Of a stretch of DNA of 64,000 nt, positions 19,869-33,000 are shown in pieces. Within the stretch, counting starts at the first letter, position 1; each line of letters starts with the position of its first letter. The notes under the pieces were generated by a model. The model was not told where the DNA came from and made no database searches. It worked only from the letters and a program-made list of their open reading frames with translations. Position numbers and translations under genes: made by a program. This DNA is from Verrucomicrobiales bacterium (lineage in GTDB: Bacteria > Verrucomicrobiota > Verrucomicrobiia > Verrucomicrobiales > DEV007), in NCBI GenBank assembly GCA_028033615.1, contig JAOFDG010000002.1, forward strand, positions 1 to 64,000. The letters are read 5' to 3'.

Positions 19869-22046
19869 GTGCAGGAAAAAACTCTCAGCGGAACAATAGA
19901 AAGGGTCACCTTTCACAATGAAGAAAATGGCTATTGTGTACTAAGAGTCAGTATTAGTGATGCTCGTAAGACTCAAACAGTAGTCGGTAATTGTGCTGCT
20001 CCTAATGCGGGAGAAGAAATCGCAGCTCGAGGGGAGTGGATAGAAGATGATCAGTTCGGCTCACAGTTTAGAGCATCAGAAATAAGTACTTCTGAACCTG
20101 ATAACCTTAAAGGTATTGAACGCTATCTTGGAAGCGGTCTTATAGACGGCATAGGCCCAACCTACGCTAAAAAGCTGGTAAATAAATTTGGCCCTGAAGT
20201 TTTTAATATCATTGATGATCGATCCAAAAGATTAGAAGAAGTAGAAGGTATCGGACCAAAAAGAAGAAAAGAGATAAAAAAATCTTGGGAAAAACAGAAA
20301 TCCATAAGAAGGATCATGGTATTTCTTCACCAGCACGGTATTAGTACAGCACGAGCCGTTCGAATTTACAAAACATACGGCGACGAAAGCATTAAGAAAC
20401 TTAAGAATAATCCATATAGATTATCTCATGATTTACATGGGGTAGGGTTTAAAACTGCGGATGCAATTGCGTCCAAGTTAGGCATAAATTTTGATGATTG
20501 GTCAAGAATTGAAGCCGGACTGCAATTTGCTCTTCAAACGGCAACTGGCAATGGACACTGTGCTTTACCAGAAACCGAACTCATTGAGTCAGCCACTGAA
20601 CTTTTAGGCGTCGATCAAATCAAGATAGAAGATTGTCTAAAGAAAATAATTACCAAGAGTGAAGTAATTAGAGATGAAATAAAATCTGTCCCTATGATAT
20701 TTCCTTCACAATTAATTACCTCTGAAAAAATAGTATCACAAAAGATCTTAAATCTAGCGTCAAAAAAACCAGATTATCCAAAATTTGAAATTGAAAAAGC
20801 ATTGTCTTGGTGCCAAAAAAAAATCGGTTATCCATTAGCTGAGGGTCAACGAAAAGCCGTTGAATTAGCCCTAAGAGAAAGAGTCTTGATTATTACAGGG
20901 GGGCCTGGAGTTGGAAAAACAACAATTCTTCGCAGTGTACTAATGATTTTACGAGCCAAGAAGGTAGCTCCAATATTATGCGCACCCACTGGAAGGGCAG
21001 CCAAGAGAATGTCTGAAACCACTGGACTAGAGGCTTCAACGATCCACCGATTACTCGAATTTAAAGGTCACTCAGGAAAATTTGCTCATGATGAAAATAA
21101 TCCTGTTGAAGGTGACCTTTTCATCGTCGACGAAGCATCTATGATTGACATTCAACTCATGTCATCATTTCTCAGAGCGTTACCAAAAAATGCTCATTTG
21201 ATTTTAGTTGGTGATGTCGATCAATTACCTTCAGTGGGGCCTGGGAGTGTACTCTCAGACATGATTCAGAGCAACGAATTGCCAGTCGCAAGACTCAATG
21301 AAATATTTCGACAATCCTCAGAGAGTCGCATTATAACAGCTGCACACGAAATCAACGAAGGCATACTGCCAATAGAATTGTCCAAATCAGCCAGAAATAA
21401 TCCTAACTCAGATTTCTTTTTCATCAGTTCCGACGAACCTGATAAAACAGCCGAAACAATCGCAAACATTGTCAGCCTTAGGATTCCAGAGAAATTAGGT
21501 TTGGACCCAGTTAATGATATCCAAGTTATAACACCAATGCATAGAGGGAGCTTGGGAACACAAGCACTAAACAGAAAACTTCAAGATTCATTGAACCCTG
21601 CAAGCGAATCAACGTTTGAAATTGAAAGGTTTGGAGCTCGGTACAGGGTAGGAGATAAAGTTATTCAAACAAGAAACAATTACGACAAAGAAACATTAAA
21701 TGGAGACATTGGAAAAGTAATAGAGATCTCTACAGACCCTGGAAAAGTCATAATACAATTTAGCGGACAAAGAACTGTTTCATACGAACCTGGTGAGCTG
21801 GATGAAATCTCACCAGGTTTCGCTATTACAGTACACAAGTCCCAAGGAAGTGAATTTCCTTGTGTTGTTATACCTGTTAGCACACAACATTTTTTATTGC
21901 TGCAGAGAAACCTTCTTTACACAGCAATAACTAGAGGAAGTCAGGTAGTAGTACTAGTAGGCCAAAAAAAAGCCGCCGCTATGGCTGTTAAGAATATTGA
22001 CACCAAGGAACGCTACCGTGGGCTTTTGCAAAGATTATCAGATTAA
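19869..22046 (+). CDS. recD2: RecD2-like ATP-dependent DNA helicase
   Basis: GTG start; GTIERVTFHNEENGYCVLRV, IITGGPGVGKTTILRS, APTGRAAKRMSETTG, TVHKSQGSEF, YTAITRG. Confidence 0.95.
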   Translation: MQEKTLSGTIERVTFHNEENGYCVLRVSISDARKTQTVVGNCAAPNAGEEIAARGEWIEDDQFGSQFRASEISTSEPDNLKGIERYLGSGLIDGIGPTYAKKLVNKFGPEVFNIIDDRSKRLEEVEGIGPKRRKEIKKSWEKQKSIRRIMVFLHQHGISTARAVRIYKTYGDESIKKLKNNPYRLSHDLHGVGFKTADAIASKLGINFDDWSRIEAGLQFALQTATGNGHCALPETELIESATELLGVDQIKIEDCLKKIITKSEVIRDEIKSVPMIFPSQLITSEKIVSQKILNLASKKPDYPKFEIEKALSWCQKKIGYPLAEGQRKAVELALRERVLIITGGPGVGKTTILRSVLMILRAKKVAPILCAPTGRAAKRMSETTGLEASTIHRLLEFKGHSGKFAHDENNPVEGDLFIVDEASMIDIQLMSSFLRALPKNAHLILVGDVDQLPSVGPGSVLSDMIQSNELPVARLNEIFRQSSESRIITAAHEINEGILPIELSKSARNNPNSDFFFISSDEPDKTAETIANIVSLRIPEKLGLDPVNDIQVITPMHRGSLGTQALNRKLQDSLNPASESTFEIERFGARYRVGDKVIQTRNNYDKETLNGDIGKVIEISTDPGKVIIQFSGQRTVSYEPGELDEISPGFAITVHKSQGSEFPCVVIPVSTQHFLLLQRNLLYTAITRGSQVVVLVGQKKAAAMAVKNIDTKERYRGLLQRLSD

Positions 22047-22048
22047 AT

Positions 22049-22759
22049 TCAAAGTTGGTGAGATTGTGGCTGGATAACCACATCTCCAGTTACTAGGTGA
22101 TCAGGACTCTCTATTACATTTATAATTGATGAAGCTGCATAAGAAGCTGGTATCATTTTGTCGCGAACAACATTCATATCTAATTCATCCCAAAAAGGGC
22201 TATCAACACCTCCAAAATAAAAGTAAGAAAAATGAATACCCTTTGAACGATATTCAAGCTCCATTGATTTCAGAAAACCAATTGCACCAAACTTACTTGC
22301 GCAATAAGCCGAGGCACCGCTCATCGGAGATCTGCCAAGAATTCCAGGCGTGTAAATGAAGCGCCCTCCACCAGATTTCGCCATCATTTCTCCAATTTTT
22401 TGAGCGATCAGAAAAGTTGCCCTCATGTTAGTATTAGTGACTCTTACAAAATCGAGATCTGTCATATCTTTAACTTTTTTAATGAGTCCAATACCGGCAC
22501 AATGAACAAACACATCAATGCTTCCGAGTGACTCGATGCTGGTTTCAACAAGGTTAGAGACAAAAGCTGGAGATGTAAGATCACCTGCTAAGATTCCCGT
22601 AGATCCTTCTATTTGGTTCAATCTTGATTCATTTCTTCCAGTAATAAAAACTGGGTGTTTCCGAGAAATAAGAGCCTTTGCAACTTCTCTGCCAATTCCG
22701 CTTGAGGCTCCAGTGATTAAAACCTTTTTGGGTTCTGATTCGTTATCTACAGTAGACAT
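22049..22759 (-). CDS. SDR family oxidoreductase
   Basis: VLITGASSGIGREVAKAL, HCAGIG, AYCASKFGAIG. Confidence 0.9.
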   Translation of the reverse strand: MSTVDNESEPKKVLITGASSGIGREVAKALISRKHPVFITGRNESRLNQIEGSTGILAGDLTSPAFVSNLVETSIESLGSIDVFVHCAGIGLIKKVKDMTDLDFVRVTNTNMRATFLIAQKIGEMMAKSGGGRFIYTPGILGRSPMSGASAYCASKFGAIGFLKSMELEYRSKGIHFSYFYFGGVDSPFWDELDMNVVRDKMIPASYAASSIINVIESPDHLVTGDVVIQPQSHQL

Positions 22760-22793
22760 AATAAATTTGAACGAACACTGAAATTATTTAGAC

Positions 22794-23249
22794 TTGAAAA
22801 TATATACCCTTAATCAGTCCCAAGAAATACCAGTCCCAATAGAAGAAGCTTGGGAATTTTTTTCAAAACCTGAAAATCTTAACGAAATTACTCCACCAGA
22901 TTTGGAATTTCGTATCACTTCTGGAAAACCAGCACCCATGCACGAAGGTCAGATAGTGACTTACAAAATAAGGGTTGCTCCCATGATATGGAAAAGATGG
23001 GTTACTGAAATAAAAGCTGTCACAGAGGGAAAACAGTTTATTGATGAGCAACGAAGTGGCCCTTACAAATTTTGGCATCACTTGCATCAATTTGAATCAA
23101 CCGAAAACGGTACACTTTTGAAAGACCAAGTTAATTACTCACTTCCTTTCGGGATCTTGGGTGATATTGCTCACGCTATATATGTAAAAAATAAATTACA
23201 AAAAATATTCAATTTTAGAAAAAAACTCCTATCAGAAAAGTTCGGGTGA
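22794..23249 (+). CDS. SRPBCC family protein
   Basis: TTG start; IPVPIEEAWEFFSKPENLNEITPPDLEFRI...DQVNYSLPFGILGDIA. Confidence 0.85.
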   Translation: MKIYTLNQSQEIPVPIEEAWEFFSKPENLNEITPPDLEFRITSGKPAPMHEGQIVTYKIRVAPMIWKRWVTEIKAVTEGKQFIDEQRSGPYKFWHHLHQFESTENGTLLKDQVNYSLPFGILGDIAHAIYVKNKLQKIFNFRKKLLSEKFG

Positions 23250-23253
23250 TTTT

Positions 23254-24033
23254 TTATTCAGCATCTTCATCCAACTTTTGAAACTTTTTTAGCCTAGACT
23301 TTAAAACTTTCATTCCAATTGTCTTAGATTTTTCAGGATGCAAAGTTAATAAATTTTCAATTAACTCCAGAGCCACATCAAAATGGGCTTGATCTACTTT
23401 ACGATTAATTGCTGCAACTAAAGCATCCACACTATCATCAGCTCTAAAATTGACATCATCAATAAAGACCTCTCCAGAACCACCTTCAATAGCTCCAGTG
23501 ACAAATCTAAAAAGTAATTTCGCTGAACGAACATTATCTGGAATTTCGACATCAGGTACCACTATTTCTTTCCACTCACCCAACTTACCACTGAATTTTT
23601 TAAACCCTGTACTTTCAACTTTTTGTTCATCTTCGTTGAACCATTCAATTAAATATTGTTGAATATAACCGTCTGTTCCTTGTTTCATTTGTTTCACAAA
23701 GAAAGTAAATTCATAGTTTAAAGCACTTAGTACATTTCCATCTATTGTTTTTATAATATGGGCTTCGCTAGGAGTCTTCCCTATGTTTTCAAGCTTAACG
23801 TATGCACTGTAAGATCCAGTATTTGCATCCGAATCTGACCTTAAAGGGGGTTGAATATTTGTAAAAACCCAATCTTCTGCATTATCATCCTGACCTTCTT
23901 CAAAACTGGCATTACTAATTATCGAAGAAACTTTTGGGGCATTTTCATTAGTATCAAACCCGTCAGCCAAAAGCATTCCAAGAAATACTGGACTCAGTAA
24001 TAAAAAACAAACGTTGGACAAATACTTCTTCAT
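23254..24033 (-). CDS. Hypothetical secreted protein with carbohydrate-binding-like beta-sandwich
   Basis: Signal peptide; SNASFEEGQDDNAEDWVFTN...SDANTGSYSAYVKL...GGSGEVFIDDVNF pattern as in CBM-like modules. Confidence 0.6.
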   Translation of the reverse strand: MKKYLSNVCFLLLSPVFLGMLLADGFDTNENAPKVSSIISNASFEEGQDDNAEDWVFTNIQPPLRSDSDANTGSYSAYVKLENIGKTPSEAHIIKTIDGNVLSALNYEFTFFVKQMKQGTDGYIQQYLIEWFNEDEQKVESTGFKKFSGKLGEWKEIVVPDVEIPDNVRSAKLLFRFVTGAIEGGSGEVFIDDVNFRADDSVDALVAAINRKVDQAHFDVALELIENLLTLHPEKSKTIGMKVLKSRLKKFQKLDEDAE

Positions 24034-24069
24034 TAATTTATTGAATGAATACGCTGCTATGAAATCAAT

Positions 24070-27000
24070 CTAATTTACAGTTATTCTCATAAAACGAATT
24101 CTTGAACTATCATTATCGTTGAAATTAAATTGTAAACTAGCTCTAACTGTTTGCATTACATCACCCTCTGAAATTACCTGATAAACTACTTCGTCAGGAG
24201 CATACCTCCAATTAGAGAGGTCCTCTGAAACCTGAACTCTGACCTTGTAATCACCTAGAGATCTTAAAATTGTATATGTTAGGAATAGACTTTCATCATC
24301 TCTTGTTACCTGAGGGAGTAGATTATTCGGATCTTGATTAAGAGGATCTAGAGCGAAAATATACTCTAGAAGATTTGAAATTCCATCTTGGTCAGGGTCA
24401 TCCATAATACCCGTTTGAGCTAGAAACTCTTCTCCAAATTGATCTACAGCCCATTTCCCATATACATCATTAATTTCGGGAGTAAAAATACTCCAACTAT
24501 CATTAATACCCCAACTCATTATTTGAGCTTTGGAATCAACTATAATTAGAGAGGAGCCTAGCCCATCTGTTTCAGGGTACCATTCATCGTCATATTCAAA
24601 ATCAAGAATTCCAGCAGAAATTGAAGACAATTCAATACGAATTCTTTCACCACCATTATCAAGCTTACCACTGTATTCACCAGATATATTCGGAGTTTCA
24701 CCATTCTCTGAAACAAATACTTCAATATTTTTAACCACATAAACAGACTGACCCGGGTCAAGAGTCGATTCAGGAAATACATAATTAATTCCTTCCACAA
24801 AGCGTAGATTTCCAAGTGGAATTGTTTCCTCTCCAATATTCTCTAATTTAATGTATTCACCGTCTGCACCTGATAAAGGATTATACATTATTTCAGTTAT
24901 TCTAAGACTCTGAATAATTTTTTGTTCTACAAAAAGGTCAGACTCGTTTGAATAGCCAGGAGTTGGTAATTGGAAAGACGTTAAAAAATTATTACCATCT
25001 AAAACCCTACCTCGAGATATATTATCTAATGAATTAGCATAATCAATCCGATCAATTTCATTTACATTGGCATCAAAAAGACCTATCTCATCCTGAATTT
25101 TGGAAAGAGAAAAGTTTAGATGTGGGGAGCCTTGATTTGAATTGTCGTCAGCAATATATTTAATGAAACCGTTCGCCTCGATATAACTTAATTGAGGAAT
25201 AATGTATTTTTGTGGAAAATTATTAGGATTATCACTTAAAGACATCCCCCCAAGGTGAACTGGGTAATTATAATTATTATAGAGCTCTAAAAAATCATTA
25301 TCAAAAACAACACCGCTACTTGATAACCATTCGTTGATTACCATACCTCCACTCGGGGCTATTGGAAGCTTTGAATTATTAGCCGAACCTGGAGTGGGTA
25401 GCATTAAAGCAAATTTACCATACCTTCCATATCTTCCAATGGATTTGTCTGTGAGCTGACTACCAAACTCAATACTATCAATGATTTTTCCTCCGTTTTG
25501 AGGTGATTCAAAAAGAGAAATTGATTCACCATCACGATCTAAACCAAAACCAATATGCAGGCCAGTTGTGCCATCAGGGTCATTGGCATATATCGTAAAA
25601 AATTGATTCGGCCCAATGACTGTTCCAGCTGGAAACTGAAAGCCCGAACTAATATCATTATCCTGAGAAATAACCATGCCAGAAAGAGCTTTGGTAAAAT
25701 CACTATCATTCCATAATTCGATGTAATCAGGAAAAGTTCCCTCATGAGTGAATGATCCTTGATTATCTGCAAGGATCTCGTTGATGACTAATCTTGAAGC
25801 ATCATTATCAACGACCCAAGTTTTTGACCTTGTCGAATTTTCCTGCCATTTTCCGGCAGAATTTTTACCTAAGACTTCAACAAATTGAGGACCTTCTGTT
25901 AGTTGCTCAAGTTCTATCGGCTGATCAATTTTCACAGGCTCTGACCACTCTTGATTATTTAATCTCCAACGATACTCAGTAGTAAAACTGGCGTTATCTT
26001 GGATGCCCGAAATACCAGGAATATAAACACTAATTTGTGCATTATTTTTCCGAGTTATTGAATTAGGCTCTCCACTAATTGAGGCACCAAAAGGAATATT
26101 CCAACCCATATCGAGACCATTGATACCTGATCCAGCGGCGGGTGATCCATTACTAATTGAAAAGTTTAAATCATAAAATAAAGGGTCACTTGCAATATTC
26201 CCTTGGCCGAGGTCTAAGCTTTCTTTTGGAAGAATATTTTTTTCGGCAATTATTTCTGGATCATTTTCTTGTCCTTCTGAAAATTGATGTGCAAATAAAG
26301 GTGCATCTAAATCAAATATATTGCCACGAACAGAAACTTTCCGACCTGGAACAACTCCCTCTCTTAAAGGCTCATCAAAACTAATTGAAGCAACCCCGAC
26401 CCTAGCAACGGTATTATTCTCGAATATTGCATCACTGTTATTTTTAAGAAGTAATGCATGGTCAACATCATAGAAAAGGTTCCTAATCACAGTGAGGTGA
26501 GCATCACCATCTGTAGCAATAGCCGCCGCACTACTTTCTCTGTCAGGATCATCTTTGTGGACATTAAAAAATTTATTTCCTTCAATGTGCGCATCAATTC
26601 CATCAAAATCCAAACAATCATCTGTGCTACCAAAAAAAGTATTATTGATAACATAAATAATCGGCCCAGGCCTTCTCCCGCCAGAAAAATCAATTATATC
26701 ATTATAACCAGAAGATGTACCAAAAGAATTTCCAGAAAGGTTAAAGAAATCATCACCATCAAGATTCTCACCGTGTATAACTTCTTCACCAGAAGTAGAA
26801 GGAAAATTGCAATTAATGACATTTACTTGAGGGTGACTTAGTTCAAGTATTGTTTTATCCGTCCCTGTCCAGGTTACTTCTTCTAGATGAAGCCTAGAAC
26901 TCAATATATTAATGGATTGGTCACCGTCATCAGATCTATCTTGTATGAAATTTGATAATTTATTACTTTCTAATGTTTCCTCAAAATATATTCCTTCCCA

Positions 27001-30000
27001 ACCTCTTGAGGAATTAGGCTGACTAGTAAATGTAATCGGGTTAAGATCTGCTCCTTCAGCTATTAGCTTTCCTTTCACGGTCAGTCTTGAGCCCTCTGAA
27101 AAATAAACAGTTACACCTGGTTCAATAATTAAGGTAAAGCCTGAGGGAACTTCATAATCTTTATTAATAAGATATGGACTAGCTTCAAGACTCCAGGTCA
27201 CATCTTCTTCAATTGGCTGAACCAAACTAGTTTCCTCAGTATCATACCAAATTGGCACTAAATCAGAACCTATAACTTTACCTTCAGAATCAAATGCTTC
27301 AACGGTGACTTGATTAACTCCAGGTGACATTAAAGGAACGGGGCCAAGTCCTAATAATTCTAAATCGAAACTAATATCTCTACTGCTAGGACTTCTTTGA
27401 TGGATTTCTACAGCAACAACGTTATTTCCATTTTTCAGAGATTCTGAGCTAATGTTGAAATTTTGAAAAGTTGCATTCCTTACAGTATCCGTAGCCAAGC
27501 TCAAATAATTGGAATCAAGTTCTAAATTTTCTCGAACCAGCTCAATGCCGTTTAGATAAACCGCAGCTCCGTCATCATAAAGCAATTCAAGTCTAAGGCT
27601 TGCAAATCTGTCAGTGTCAACTACATCAAAACTCTTCCTGAAATAAGTAGTAATATACTTATTATCAGGGTCGTCTCCAAAAGAGAGCGTAGTCACTTCT
27701 CCCCTGTCACCATAGCCCATTTTAGTTATGGCTTCTTTCCAACTAGAATCATCAAAGTCAGAATGACGCCATTCTATACCCTGATCACTGCCGTCATCTA
27801 AATATTTCCATTCAGAACCAGCAGAAAAAACCACCTGAGATTCTGCCAAATCTCCATCCCATGTACCATCTCTCCTATTGAGTGGAACCGACATACCATT
27901 AACTCTTATTTCGGTAGTAAGCTTTGCATCAAAGGTCCCCTCTAAACCTGTTAAACCTTGGTCAGTTGTTCTAGCAAAACTATTAGAACTCGATAGTGAG
28001 CTTTGTGCTGTAAAATCTCCTGATATTTGAGAAAGAATGTATGCCCTGCGGTCATCCATAAAACTTATAACATCACTCAAAACGTCACTATCTTCAGGGA
28101 GCCAGTTTAAAAAGTTTTCGACAAGACTATCAAATTTATCTTTAGAAAAAACCGTATTCAAAAGGTCTTCAAGATTTTCATAATAGAGCCTCAGAACTTT
28201 TGGCTCATTAAAAAACTCATTCAACTGCGGCATCGTTTGACCTCCGAAATTCGTAATTGCAGGGAACATAGAATCATCAGGATCCGTGTCCGTATCACCA
28301 AGTCCAAAAATTGTATCAAAATCATGCGGAATTAGTTTGAACCGCTTATCTTCTAACCCACTATACAATTTGTAATCATCATCTGTTCCATTAGATAAAT
28401 TAGTTTCTCTACTGAGCACGATAGTCATAAAAGCAAACCACCGGGTCCATTGCTCAACATCTACAACTTCAGAAACACCTTGAAAATATTCATCGCTTGA
28501 AGTGTTATTCATAACTCTCATGAAACGATGCAAGTCGGACCAATCGTCTAATGATTCATTCGATCCTTTTGACCAGCCGTCAGAACGATAACGATTAGAA
28601 TCTGGCCCTAGTGCCTCGGTTGACCTGATAGACCATTTCACATCAGGACGAGCCTTAGAATAAATATTACCTCCTGAGTCATTTGGGTAATGGTCATCCG
28701 CCCACTGACCATCAATAGCTTCAACATGGAGATACGAACCATATCGACGTTCATTATCGTTATCATTTGCTCTATTAACCCCATTATACCTCAACTGAAC
28801 AGGTCTTGCTGATGCAGCTTCAATTCCTGATAAACTCGCTAAACGAGATCCTAAAAGTTGAAGATAAATATATTGGCTATTTAAATTAATTTTGGTTGTT
28901 CCGTTCAAAGGGTTATCGCGTGGAATATTAAGGCGATTATTCCGTGGATTTCTCGTCCTACTTCCAGCCCCCCGAACCCGAACACCACATTGGTATCGTA
29001 TATCGTAGTCTTTACCCTGCCTAACTATTAGAGTTGCATTCTTCTGCGCATCACTAGAACTATTGAAATTACGAAAACGAAAATCTCTATCCTCACTGGC
29101 TGTCATAACCATTCTATAAACTGGCTGGGAGCCAGAAAAATTCTCATCATCGAATTGAAATAACGCGTTAGGACCCTCTCCACTTTCTCCAATGTTTGGC
29201 CATCTTCTAACTGAATCACCAGCGGTTGATTTGATATAAAATTCAATCACAGTTTCATTATCTTGAGCTGGGACTAAAGCACTAAAAATACCATCACCTG
29301 CTTTAAGGTCTCCATTAGTACCTTGATCTTGCATTATGGACTCAATAAAATCACCGGGATCTAAAGTTGAAACCCTCCAATATAAGTTTGCTCCTAAAAT
29401 AAAATCTTCGACTCCCCTTAATTTAGTACTTACAACTACTTCTTGCCCAGAGCGAGGTACAGGAGGGTTATGTTTTACATTCAAAATTAGAGGAGCATTA
29501 AGTGTTAATGAGTTATTGTTTTTACTTCCTGGTGTGGGTGAATTTCCAGGGAACCAATTCTGGCCATGCTTGTTAGAAACATTAATGTTCGCTAATTGCA
29601 ATGATGCTCCGCCCCCATCAGTTGGTGTACTCCATTTCCACCCGGTCTCATCTCTGAGCACACTCGGATCGTCTTCACTCGCTCTAATAGCCCAATCCCC
29701 TTGATCAGAGTACGTCACATCATCAACTTCATCACCTAGCGCGTCTTTAATTCTTATTCTTTCTCCTCTGTTGCTTAACTGTCCTTCCCAAGGCCCAATT
29801 AAATTATCAAGAACACCATAGGTAGATACAAATTTTTCAGGATTTGCTGCAATCACGTAATACTCACCAGGAAGAATACTTACTTCTGGAAATTTAAAAT
29901 TAATCCCAGAACTAAAACTCCAACCTTTCAAAGGTACAGGGCCAGAACCAAGATTGTGCAATTCAATAAATTCCTCAGAAGGGTCACCTGATGACGGGTT

Positions 30001-33000
30001 GTACATAATTTCGCTAATAATTACTGTATTGTCCGGGCCTCCTACCTCTAGTTCCACGATAGCTATGTTGGAGACTTTACCATTAGCTATAGAATTATAT
30101 TTGAAAAAATCTTTTCCTGAAAAACCTTCTGCAGGAGTGTAATCAAAAGATCCGTCAGCATTCAGATTAAGCGTGCCCTGTCCTAAATATTCAACTAAGT
30201 TTGCCTCAGCCGAATTACCTTCAATGTCACGGTCATTAGAGAGGACTCCTTTGTGAGATGGAATACTAATAGATTGACCTATCAGAACAAAAAAATCGTC
30301 ATTTTTAGCAACTGGGGCATCATCTACATCAATTATATAAATCTGACATTGAACTGGATTTGAGTTTTGATAACCATCGTTAAGAGCAAACTCAAAAACA
30401 TCAAATCCACTATAGTCAGCCTCAGGTGTATATACAAAGCTTCCATCCTTGGAAAGAGAAAGTAATCCATGCTGTGGTTCGCTAATCAGAACTACACTCA
30501 AATCATCGAGCTCAGAGTCTGTGCTTTTTGAAATCAAACCAAATTCATCATCTCTCTGTAAAACGGAATCCTCGTAAACTACATATCGTTTAATCTTCGC
30601 TATTGGGGGTGAATTTACTCTGATCGTTACGTTGGCGGGATCAGACGTAAATTCACCATCTGACACTTCATAATTGAATTTTACTAAACCAGAAAAACCT
30701 GGCTCTGGCACAAAATTCACCGTGCCATCTTCTTCTTCGATCAATTGTCCAGATTCAGTTCCAGATAAAATATTAACATTCAGTTCGTCTCCGTCAGGAT
30801 CAAAATCGTTTTCAATCAATGATGAAATATTTATAGAAAATTCACTATCCAAAGGGGTTAAATAATTATCGTCAGTCGCAACAGGAGGATCATTCAAAGG
30901 TAATACATTAATAGTTGCGGTCACATAAGGTGCTTCACCTAATATATCAGCAACCCGATAAGTAAACTGATCCTGACCAGAAAAATTTTTATTTGGTATG
31001 TAAATAAAAGACCCATCTTCTGAGAAACTAAGTAAACCATTTTGGGGATCAGAATTTAATATTGCGTAAATATCGACACCATCGGGGTCATAATCATTCT
31101 CAAGGACACCGTCTCCATCATCAACTTGGAGAAAATTATCCTCTAAAACTTGAAATTCTTCTCCAAAAGATATTGGTAGATCATTCGGACCAGATTCAAC
31201 CACGATAAGTACTTTACCATTATCTGTAAACTCACCATCTGACACAGTGTACTCGAAAGTGTCATTTCCCTCGTAATTTAAATTCGGCACATAGCTGAAG
31301 CTACCATCTTGATTCAATTCAAGTTTCCCATGTTCTGGTGGAGCAAGTAGGGAAACTTTTAAATTATCATTTTCTGCGTCTATGTCGTTGGTTAAAATTG
31401 AAGACCCTTTACTGAGAGTCGCAGTTAAACGCATATCAAAACCTAAGTCAGAGCTCGTAATACTAGTTTGATGAACTTCGACTGCAACAATGTTGTCTCC
31501 ATCGGTTAATACTGTGGGGTCCACCTCAAATTCAAAGTAAGTCAACTCATTATCTTCTCCAACAACCTCTATAGATACATCTTCGAACCCTGCATCAGGA
31601 ACTAAGTTTGAACGAACCACCTCCTCTCCATTAATGTAAACAGCAGCTCCATCATCTCTAAGCAAGCCTATTTGGAGCGACTCAATCCTCTCGAGATCAT
31701 CTACTTCAAACCAATGCCTAAAGTAAGTGGTAATATATTTCTCATCATCGTTATCACCATAACTTATGATAGTTGAAACATTGTCATCTCCATAACCAAA
31801 CTTAGCACCTCCAACGCTCCACGAATCATCATTGTAATCAATTTCTTTCCATGTATTTCCCAAGTCTGAACCATTATCTAAATAAAGCCAATCAGATCCC
31901 GTACTAACTAAATCAACATTTGATGATTTAAAATACATTAACTCGAAGCTATCAATCGCCCAAGATGCATCATCTCCCCCTTGCCAACCCGAACCACTAG
32001 CAAATATCTCAATTGATAAAGAATCTGAACTATGAGGAATATCTTTCAAAATTGGCTCATTTCTTAAATCATATGCTGAGTCAAGAGAACTAGGCCCAGA
32101 GGAAAATCCTAAGTCTACCGTTCTGGCTATTTCAACACCATCGGATGGAATATAACTCTGAGAGTTGGGTGATCCGCTATTACTAAAGCTATGAGAAAAA
32201 ACAGTGACTCCATCAATGGATACTGAAAAAACATCACCTTCCCAAGAATCAATTATAGCAAGAACAAAACCCAATGAAATTCTATCGTGTGGAGGGAGGT
32301 TATCTATGGTTATATTTGTTGATTCTGCAGGGTTACCAGAGGTGCTATTTCTAAGAAACCGTTCATCAAAACCATTAAGTGAAGAAAATCGCCCCGTTGA
32401 TTCAATTTCAACATTACCTGAAAACTCAAAACTAACACCACTATCAAAGTCTTCTTCCAATATCAGTTGAGGCTGCGAATTTGACAGCTGTGAAACTTGC
32501 AAAGTGGTATTTTCGATAATCAAAAAATTGTCGTCTAATGCTACTGGAGGATCATTAACAGGGAGCACTTGAACTTCTACTTTTGAAGGAAAAGAAAAAT
32601 CCTCACCATCTGAAGCTACATAACTGAATACGTCCGTACCACTGAAATTTTCTTCTGGGGTATAATTAAAACTCCCATCTAAATTAATGATTACTGATCC
32701 ATTCGCGGGTTGCGTTCCGACTGAGTACTTTAGTAACTGAGATTCAGCGTCAGAACCAGTCAGCTCAAGAGATGACTCTAATGTGATATCCAAACTTTGA
32801 TCCTCGGTAATGGAAAATAGGCGATCAGATATTTGAGGAAGATCATTCACAGATTCCACATTTATAGTCACCAAAGCTGAATCACTCCGCCCCTCACTGT
32901 CAACTATACGATATGAGAATTGATCGACTCCAAAAAAATCAATTTCTGGTAAGTATGTAAACGTTCCATCGTCACTCATTGATAAGGTACCGTGAGAAGG

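Noticed and set aside
26458-26841. 127-aa + strand ORF, and other ORFs inside 24070-34347 on either strand
   Set aside because: Overlap the long open giant-protein frame; composition looks like shadow translation (for example Ile-rich or Ser-rich) with no domain signal.
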